A program made the position numbers and the translations under genes. From contig JAOUHH010000193.1 in the NCBI GenBank assembly GCA_029865195.1, positions 1 to 5,407 of the forward strand: DNA of 5,407 bases, in the 5' to 3' direction. The notes beneath the pieces were generated by a model. The model saw only the letters and a list, made by a program, of their open reading frames with translations. It ran no database searches and was not told where the DNA came from. Positions 1-5,407 of this stretch are shown here, one piece after another. Position 1 is the first letter of the stretch. The number at the start of each line of letters is the position of its first letter. Origin of the DNA: Desulfobulbaceae bacterium (GTDB lineage: Bacteria; Desulfobacterota; Desulfobulbia; Desulfobulbales; UBA5123).

Positions 1-214
1 GAACGCCAAGGCCAAGTTCGATGCGGCCCGTGGCGAGGCGCAGGCTGTGGGCTCAGAGGAACTTGCCACGGTTCGCGCCGAGTCCGACGCTGCCAAGGCG
101 GAGCAGTTGAAACAGGTCGCTTCTCAGTATGACAGTGCTCGGCAACAGCTGCAGGGGCAGGTTGACGGGTTTGCCGGTGAGGTGGCGAGCAAAATATTGG
201 GGAGGGCTCTCTAA
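1..214 (+). CDS. atpX: F0 ATP synthase subunit b' (b-type stator), C-terminal part only
   Basis: This is the 3' end of a gene cut by the left window edge. Codons run in the phase beginning at base 2 and stop at TAA 212-214, giving the last 70 residues. They are charged and Ala/Glu/Gln-rich with heptad-like spacing, as in the dimerising and delta-binding coiled coil of b subunits, and end in EVASKILGRAL, a typical b-family C-terminus. There is no membrane segment in the visible part; it would lie upstream. The stop is 2 nt before the next start, which encodes a second b-type protein, so the pair probably forms a b/b' heterodimeric peripheral stalk linking F0 to delta and alpha. Such tandem b genes are known in deltaproteobacteria, cyanobacteria and others. 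The symbol varies between genomes (atpX, atpF2, atpF'). The b-family assignment is well supported; which copy is called b' rests on gene order. Confidence 0.85.
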   Translation, partial: NAKAKFDAARGEAQAVGSEELATVRAESDAAKAEQLKQVASQYDSARQQLQGQVDGFAGEVASKILGRAL

Positions 215-216
215 AG

Positions 217-987
217 ATGAATGCGAACAGGAAGTGGGCAAAACATGGTCTTGTCGTCCTGGCCGCCGCTGGCGTCCTAGTAACGGCGGGGCTGTTGTAT
301 GCCTCCCCGGAAGGCGGGGAGGCAGCGCACGGTGTGGCAGTGGAAGCGCATGGTGGCGCGGTCGATGCTGCACACGGCGTGGCTGTGGACGCACACGGCG
401 CGGTTGAGGCCGTGGAAGGCGCAATGGTGGCTGATCACGGCGCCGCGGAAGCCCATGGCGATGCCCATGGCACCGCGCACGGTGGCGCCCATGGCAGCGT
501 GACCCCGGAGAAGATGAAGGATCTGTTGTGGCGGGCCCTGAACTTCCTGGGCCTGGTGATCATCCTGGTGAAGTTTACCGCCAAGCCGCTTGCCAACGCG
601 CTTCGCAACCGTCGGCTCTCGATCAAGGAGCGTTTTGACGACCTGCAGGCCCGCAAGGCCGAGGCCGAGCAGATGTATAAAGAGTACGAAGGCAAGCTTG
701 CCGGGATCGACGCGGAGGTCGCCAAGATCATCGAAGGCGCCGTTGCCCAGGCCGAAGCCGAGAAGCAGCGGATCATCGCCGACGCCGAGCGGGCGGCCGG
801 TGATATCAAGCGGCAGGCCGAGATGGCGGTGCAGCATGAGCTTGCGGTTGCCAAAAAACGTTTGCGGGTTGAGGTTGCCGAGCAGGCGGCGACCATGGCC
901 GAGGATCTTATTCGCAAGCATTTCCAGCCCGCCGACCAGGATAAGCTGGTTGCCGCGTACCTTGACAAGGTGGGAGGTCTGCAGTGA
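217..987 (+). CDS. atpF: F0 ATP synthase subunit b with signal-like N-terminus and His-rich segment
   Basis: Encodes 256 residues, well above the roughly 155-205 of ordinary b subunits. ATG 217 is preceded by GGGGAGGG (199-206, 10 nt spacer). Residues 1-10 are basic, 11-28 hydrophobic, then AS-PEGG, resembling a signal peptide. Residues 31-94 are rich in Ala, Gly, acid and His: nine His (38, 45, 53, 60, 74, 80, 84, 88, 92), each followed by Gly, and no Lys or Arg. A b-type anchor follows at about 102-120, then the family motif KPLANALRNRR (123-133). Residues 135-235 form a long charged coiled coil. The protein would anchor the peripheral stalk and bind delta. If the first helix is cleaved, or kept as a hairpin, the His-rich part lies outside the membrane in either case. 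Signal-like starts on b are known in Geobacter-type bacteria; the size and regularity of this insert stand out. The function of the insert is unknown. Confidence 0.93.
   Translation: MNANRKWAKHGLVVLAAAGVLVTAGLLYASPEGGEAAHGVAVEAHGGAVDAAHGVAVDAHGAVEAVEGAMVADHGAAEAHGDAHGTAHGGAHGSVTPEKMKDLLWRALNFLGLVIILVKFTAKPLANALRNRRLSIKERFDDLQARKAEAEQMYKEYEGKLAGIDAEVAKIIEGAVAQAEAEKQRIIADAERAAGDIKRQAEMAVQHELAVAKKRLRVEVAEQAATMAEDLIRKHFQPADQDKLVAAYLDKVGGLQ
322..411 (+). repeat. Two tandem 45-bp units encoding AAHGVAV(E/D)AHG in atpF
   Basis: Units 322-366 and 367-411 encode residues 36-50 and 51-65 of subunit b. The first 11 codons match at 10 of 11 residues (Glu43 against Asp58). All eight nucleotide differences in those codons are at third positions. 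The last four codons align only with a one-codon shift. This looks like an old in-frame duplication kept at the protein level. Confidence 0.75.
448..495 (+). repeat. Four tandem 12-bp units encoding xAHG in atpF
   Basis: Codons 78-93 of atpF read EAHG, DAHG, TAHG, GAHG, so His falls every fourth residue (80, 84, 88, 92). Three of the four units contain GCCCATGGC. The third uses GCGCACGGT. This is a short in-frame tandem array, with the first residue of each unit free to vary. Confidence 0.75.
972..986 (+). promoter_or_regulatory. Shine-Dalgarno and GTG start of atpH, overlapping the atpF stop
   Basis: GGGAGG at 972-977 lies 6 nt before GTG 984-986. The GTG shares bases with the atpF stop TGA (985-987), making a GTGA overlap of 4 nt. 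The encoded start MKNTILAKRYAKALF aligns with family N-termini, which supports GTG as the start. The arrangement suggests translational coupling of b and delta. Confidence 0.85.
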
Positions 988-1529
988 AAAATACGATTTT
1001 GGCAAAACGGTACGCCAAAGCCCTGTTTGCCGTTGGCAAGGAGCTTGGCGCTTTTGATGAATACACCAGGGTATTGGGCGAAATGGCGGCACTCTATGCC
1101 TCCAGCCCCGAAGTGCGCGATGCCTTGACCAACCCCATGTATCCGGTGGATGTGCGGGGCAAGGTCATGGAGCATCTGGTACAGGCGGTGAATACCTCCA
1201 AGGAGATGGGAAATTTTCTGAACCTGCTGGTGCAGAAAAAACGGGCGAACGTGCTGCCCGACATCGCCGAGGTTTTTCAGGCCATGGTGGATGAGGATCG
1301 GAATGTGTGCAAGGGAACAGTCGTTTCCGCCACCGCGCTTTCCGCCGACTTGCAGGCAAAGGTTCAGGCGACGCTTGAAAAGATTACCTCCAAGACGGTT
1401 GAGTTGAAGACCGAGGTTGATCCCTCGATCATCGGCGGCATTATCGCCAAGGTAGGGGATTTGGTGCTGGATGGTAGCATCAGGACACAGCTCGCTGGTT
1501 TAAAAGAATCCATTAACGGGAGTGTATAG
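984..1529 (+). CDS. atpH: F1 ATP synthase subunit delta (OSCP homologue)
   Basis: Encodes 181 residues, the normal length for bacterial delta. Delta sits on top of the alpha3beta3 head and joins it to the C-terminal ends of the b/b' stalk in the cytoplasm. The N-terminus (AKRYAKALFAVGKELGAFDE, residues 7-26) is the first helix of the N-terminal helical bundle that binds alpha N-termini. The region around 90-110 (VLPDIAEVFQAMVDED) is the familiar linker to the C-terminal domain. Residues 144-169 (from VDPSIIGGIIAKVGD on) carry the conserved delta/OSCP C-terminal motif. It starts with GTG, overlaps atpF by 4 nt and ends 5 nt before atpA, so it is cotranscribed with both. One Cys (109) is present. 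I see nothing truncated or unusual apart from the start codon. Confidence 0.96.
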   Translation: MKNTILAKRYAKALFAVGKELGAFDEYTRVLGEMAALYASSPEVRDALTNPMYPVDVRGKVMEHLVQAVNTSKEMGNFLNLLVQKKRANVLPDIAEVFQAMVDEDRNVCKGTVVSATALSADLQAKVQATLEKITSKTVELKTEVDPSIIGGIIAKVGDLVLDGSIRTQLAGLKESINGSV

Positions 1530-1534
1530 AGACA

Positions 1535-3058
<1,524 letters not shown>

Positions 3059-3076
3059 GAGGGGGAATGGTAAGGC

Positions 3077-3940
3077 ATGGCTAGTCTTAAGGAAGTACAT
3101 ACAAAAATTGGTGGCGTAAAGAAGACGTCGCAGATCACGCAGGCCATGAACATGGTCGCGGCTGCGAAGCTTCGCGGTGCCCAGCAGAAGATGGAGGACT
3201 TCCGGCCCTACACCGGCAAGTTCAACGCTGCCATGGGCAACCTTTCCGCCAATATGGATTCCGGCCAGTTTCCGCTCATGGAGAAACGGGAGGTCAAGAC
3301 GGTTGAGTTGATCATCGTCACCTCCGACCGTGGTCTCTGCGGAAGCTTCAATACCAATATCTTCAAGATGGCCGAACGGCAGATCGCCTCCTACGAGGCG
3401 GAAGGCAAGAAGGTCAGTCTGGTGTGCGTCGGCAAGAAGGGCAATGCCTACTTCAAGAAGACCGGCAAGGTTCGCAAGGCGTATACCGATATCATGGGCA
3501 CCTTCCAGATGTTCAATGCCAGGGCCATTGCCCAGGACGCGGCAGCGAACTTCCTTGAAGGTGGTTCCGACCAGGTCAACGTGGTTTACGGTCAGTTTCG
3601 GAGCGTGGCCGTGCAGCGACCGGTGGAACAACCCCTGTTACCCGTACAGCCCGTTGCCGGCGCGGAAAGCGCCGGTGGTGGAGACTATATTTACGAGCCG
3701 AGTCCGGCCGAGATCATGGATGTCCTGTTGCCGCTCTACCTCAACGTCATGGTCTATCATGCCATGCTCGAGGTTGGTGCCAGCGAGCAGGCGGCGCGGA
3801 TGACCGCCATGGATAACGCCACCAGCGCCTGCAAGGACATGATCCGGGATCTTACCTTGGTCTACAACAAGGCGCGGCAATCCGGTATTACCGCCGAGTT
3901 GATGGATATCGTCGGCGGCGCCGAGGCTTTGAAGGGATAG
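3077..3940 (+). CDS. atpG: F1 ATP synthase subunit gamma
   Basis: Encodes 287 residues, the usual length. Gamma is the central rotor shaft; its N- and C-terminal helices form the coiled coil inside alpha3beta3 and its globular part sits on the c-ring with epsilon. The N-terminal helix MASLKEVHTKIGGVKKTSQI and TQAMNMVAAAKLR (21-33) are characteristic. The Rossmann-like part shows SDRGLCGSFNTN (83-94). The C-terminal signature ITAELMDIVGGAEA (271-284) matches the gamma family pattern, and the protein ends in ALKG. A Pro/Gly-rich loop at about 181-207 falls where gamma length varies between bacteria. ATG 3077 is preceded by GAGGGGG (3059-3065, 11 nt spacer) in an 18-nt gap after atpA. It is followed by an unusually long gap before atpD. 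Apart from that, an ordinary gene. Confidence 0.97.
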   Translation: MASLKEVHTKIGGVKKTSQITQAMNMVAAAKLRGAQQKMEDFRPYTGKFNAAMGNLSANMDSGQFPLMEKREVKTVELIIVTSDRGLCGSFNTNIFKMAERQIASYEAEGKKVSLVCVGKKGNAYFKKTGKVRKAYTDIMGTFQMFNARAIAQDAAANFLEGGSDQVNVVYGQFRSVAVQRPVEQPLLPVQPVAGAESAGGGDYIYEPSPAEIMDVLLPLYLNVMVYHAMLEVGASEQAARMTAMDNATSACKDMIRDLTLVYNKARQSGITAELMDIVGGAEALKG

Positions 3941-3966
3941 TATCGCGAATAACGCAAGTTTCAGTG

Positions 3967-3994
3967 TGGATAGGCGGGCTTCAGCCGGCCTCCA
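3967..3994 (+). other. Possible RNA hairpin in the atpG-atpD gap
   Basis: AGGCGGGC (3972-3979) can pair with GCCGGCCT (3984-3991) around a TTCA loop, with one G-G mismatch (3976/3987). TGG (3967-3969) and CCA (3992-3994) can extend it past a two-base bulge. There is no T-run after it, so it does not look like an intrinsic terminator; atpD also follows in the same direction. It may affect mRNA processing or stability. The pairing is read by eye without an energy calculation. Confidence 0.4.
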
Positions 3995-4001
3995 GCTGAT
4001 T

Positions 4002-4022
4002 CATCTAGAAATTGATAAGATG
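4002..4022 (+). other. Weaker possible hairpin just before the atpD ribosome binding site
   Basis: CATCT (4002-4006) is complementary to AGATG (4018-4022) around an 11-nt AT-rich loop. An outer CAG (3993-3995) and CTG (4023-4025) could add three pairs past a bulge, but this competes with the upstream hairpin and touches the first base of the atpD SD. Five base pairs with a large loop is weak and could be chance. Confidence 0.2.
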
Positions 4023-4024
4023 CT

Positions 4025-4045
4025 GAGGAGGCAGGTTGGCATATG
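4025..4045 (+). promoter_or_regulatory. Strong Shine-Dalgarno and ATG start of atpD
   Basis: GAGGAGG at 4025-4031 is an excellent match to the anti-SD, 11 nt before ATG 4043. The protein from this ATG (MSDQKNGKIVQVIGPVVDVEF) begins exactly like other beta subunits, which fixes the start. A strong own SD after a 102-nt gap suggests that beta is translated independently rather than by coupling to gamma. Confidence 0.85.
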
Positions 4046-5407
4046 AGTGATCAAAAGAATGGTAAAATCGTGCAGGTAATCGGCCCGGTTGTCGACGTCG
4101 AGTTTGAGCCGGGTCAGTTGCCGGAGATCATGGACGCTCTCTACGTTTCCAACAAGGGTATCAGCGACGAACCGGACAATCTGGTTATCGAGGTTGCCCT
4201 GCATATGGGCGATAACGTCTGTCGTTGTATCTCCATGGATCAGACCGACGGTTTGATGCGCGGCCAGGAAGTAAAGCAGACCAACGCACCCATCGAGATT
4301 CCGGTCGGCGCCGCCTCTCTGGGCCGGATCATGAACGTGGTCGGTCGGCCGGTGGATGGCCTCGGCGCCATCTCTTCCGACAAGAAGCGGCCCATTCATA
4401 AGCCTGCGCCGCAGTTCACCGATCAGGATACCGAGGTAAAGGTTCTCGAGACCGGCATCAAGGTTATCGACCTTCTCGTTCCCTTCCCCCGCGGCGGCAA
4501 GATGGGCCTCTTCGGCGGCGCCGGTTGTGGTAAGACCGTTATCATGATGGAGATGGTTAACAACATCGCCCTCCATCACGGCGGTATCTCCGTATTCTGC
4601 GGCGTTGGCGAGCGTACCCGTGAGGGTAACGACCTTTACCGCGAGATGAAGGAGTCCGGCGTTCTTCCCAAGGCCGCCCTGGTGTACGGCCAGATGACCG
4701 AGCCTCCGGGAGCACGTGCCCGTGTTGCTCTGACCGGTCTTTCCGCTGCCGAGTATTTCCGTGACGAGGAAGGTCAGGACGTGTTGTTCTTCGTTGACAA
4801 CATCTTCCGTTTCACCCAGGCCGGTGCCGAGGTTTCCGCGCTCCTTGGCCGTATCCCTTCCGCCGTTGGTTACCAGCCGACCCTGGCCACCGACCTCGGC
4901 GCCCTGCAGGAACGTATTACCTCCACCACCAAGGGTTCCATCACCGCGGTACAGTGTGTATACGTACCTGCCGACGACCTTACCGACCCGGCGCCGGCTA
5001 CCACCTTCGCCCATCTTGACGGAACCGTCGTACTTTCCCGTCAGGTTGCCGAGCTCGGCATCTATCCGGCCGTGGATCCCCTGGACTCCACCTCCCGTAT
5101 CCTCGACCCCAACGTTGTCGGTGAGGAGCATTACCTGGTCGCCCGCGGCGTGCAGGTTACCCTGCAGAAATACAAGGACCTCAAGGACATCATCGCCATC
5201 CTCGGCGCCGACGAGCTTTCCGAGGACGATCAGAAGACGGTTGCCCGCGCCCGGAAGATTCAGCGTTTCCTCTCTCAGCCCTTCACCGTTGCCGAGGTAT
5301 TCACCGGCATGAAGGGCAAGTATGTCAAGGTTGAGGATACCGTGCGCGGCTTCAAGGAGATCCTTGAGGGCAAGCATGACGATCTGGCCGAGACCGCTTT
5401 CTATATG
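4043..5407 (+). CDS. atpD: F1 ATP synthase subunit beta (catalytic), 3' end cut off
   Basis: 455 codons are open to the window edge; the last residues AFYM are followed in relatives by some 15-20 more. Beta carries the catalytic sites making ATP from ADP and phosphate. The beta-barrel is about 5-80 (KIVQVIGPVVDVEF). Walker A is GGAGCGKT (158-165), with Lys164 and Thr165 present but Cys162 where Val is usual. VGERTREGND (188-197) includes catalytic Glu190 (E. coli Glu181). Walker B ends in VLFFVD (247-252), followed by NIFRFTQAG. Also present are the conserved VPADDLTDPAPATTF (308-322) and the family signature PAVDPLDSTS (342-351). The torque loop reads DELSEDD (390-396) rather than DELSEED. 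Cys are at 60, 62, 162, 186 and 305; 186 and 305 replace the usual Ala. All catalytic residues I can check are intact, so it should be active. Epsilon (atpC) is expected next. Confidence 0.98.
   Translation, partial: MSDQKNGKIVQVIGPVVDVEFEPGQLPEIMDALYVSNKGISDEPDNLVIEVALHMGDNVCRCISMDQTDGLMRGQEVKQTNAPIEIPVGAASLGRIMNVVGRPVDGLGAISSDKKRPIHKPAPQFTDQDTEVKVLETGIKVIDLLVPFPRGGKMGLFGGAGCGKTVIMMEMVNNIALHHGGISVFCGVGERTREGNDLYREMKESGVLPKAALVYGQMTEPPGARARVALTGLSAAEYFRDEEGQDVLFFVDNIFRFTQAGAEVSALLGRIPSAVGYQPTLATDLGALQERITSTTKGSITAVQCVYVPADDLTDPAPATTFAHLDGTVVLSRQVAELGIYPAVDPLDSTSRILDPNVVGEEHYLVARGVQVTLQKYKDLKDIIAILGADELSEDDQKTVARARKIQRFLSQPFTVAEVFTGMKGKYVKVEDTVRGFKEILEGKHDDLAETAFYM

Noticed and set aside
277..1092. 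Minus-strand open frame with many His residues opposite atpF
   Set aside because: It is codon-aligned with atpF. Its His and Ala content follows from the complement of the GC-rich repeat, and it shows no start signal or family motif.
3972..4000. Rho-independent terminator after atpG
   Set aside because: The hairpin is GC-rich but has a mismatch and no T-run after it, and atpD continues the operon in the same direction.
4012..4045. TTGATA at 4012-4017 as a possible -35 box for an internal atpD promoter
   Set aside because: No acceptable -10 box lies 16-18 nt downstream. The bases there belong to the spacer and start codon of atpD.
4020..4046. Eight-codon mini-ORF (MLRRQVGI) ending in TGA that overlaps the atpD ATG
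   Set aside because: It has tandem AGG codons and an ATGA overlap like a leader peptide, but no Shine-Dalgarno of its own. Its AGGAGG is simply the atpD ribosome binding site. Chance is the better explanation.
4001..5377. 458-residue open frame on the minus strand across atpD
   Set aside because: It has the same cause: it is codon-aligned with atpD, whose sense translation is an unmistakable beta subunit.
4043..5407. Beta as a V- or A-type ATPase subunit because of its P-loop Cys
   Set aside because: Gene order, DELSEDD, VGERTREGND and the whole length align with F-type beta. Only one P-loop residue matches the V-type pattern.

Overview
The window is an internal piece of a bacterial F-type (F0F1) ATP synthase operon. 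All genes are on the + strand and tightly packed: the 3' end of a first b-type stator gene (b'), then b (atpF), delta (atpH), alpha (atpA), gamma (atpG) and most of beta (atpD). The window ends inside atpD, an estimated 15-20 codons before its usual end. An epsilon gene (atpC) would be expected just downstream but is not included. F0 subunits a and c are absent.

The b'-b-delta-alpha-gamma-beta order, with two consecutive b-type genes and no a/c genes next to them, is seen in the former Deltaproteobacteria (Desulfobacterota/Desulfuromonadota). The alpha N-terminus and the signal-peptide-like start of b also resemble proteins from that group. The DNA looks GC-rich, and atpA contains no TTA, CTA or TCA codons. 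I infer an anaerobic sulfur- or metal-cycling deltaproteobacterial lineage with moderate confidence, but I cannot name a genus.

Layout: 1-214 is the b' C-terminus; 217-987 is b, with an unusual His/Ala/Gly/acid-rich segment (residues 31-94) between a signal-like helix and the membrane anchor; 984-1529 is delta, with a GTG start overlapping the b stop by 4 nt; 1535-3058 is alpha; 3077-3940 is gamma; 3941-4042 is the only real gap and holds two possible RNA hairpins and a strong Shine-Dalgarno sequence; 4043 to the end is beta. Together b/b' and delta form the peripheral stalk, alpha3beta3 is the catalytic head and gamma is the rotor shaft.

No new multi-gene system is present. The points worth a second look are inside otherwise standard subunits. 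Beta carries Cys instead of the usual Val in its P-loop (GGAGCGKT), the position of the redox-sensitive P-loop Cys of V-ATPase A subunits. A second Cys (residue 186) lies four residues before the catalytic Glu. Subunit b has nine His-Gly dipeptides, no Lys/Arg and ten acidic residues in a segment predicted to face the periplasm. The gamma-beta gap is long and structured.
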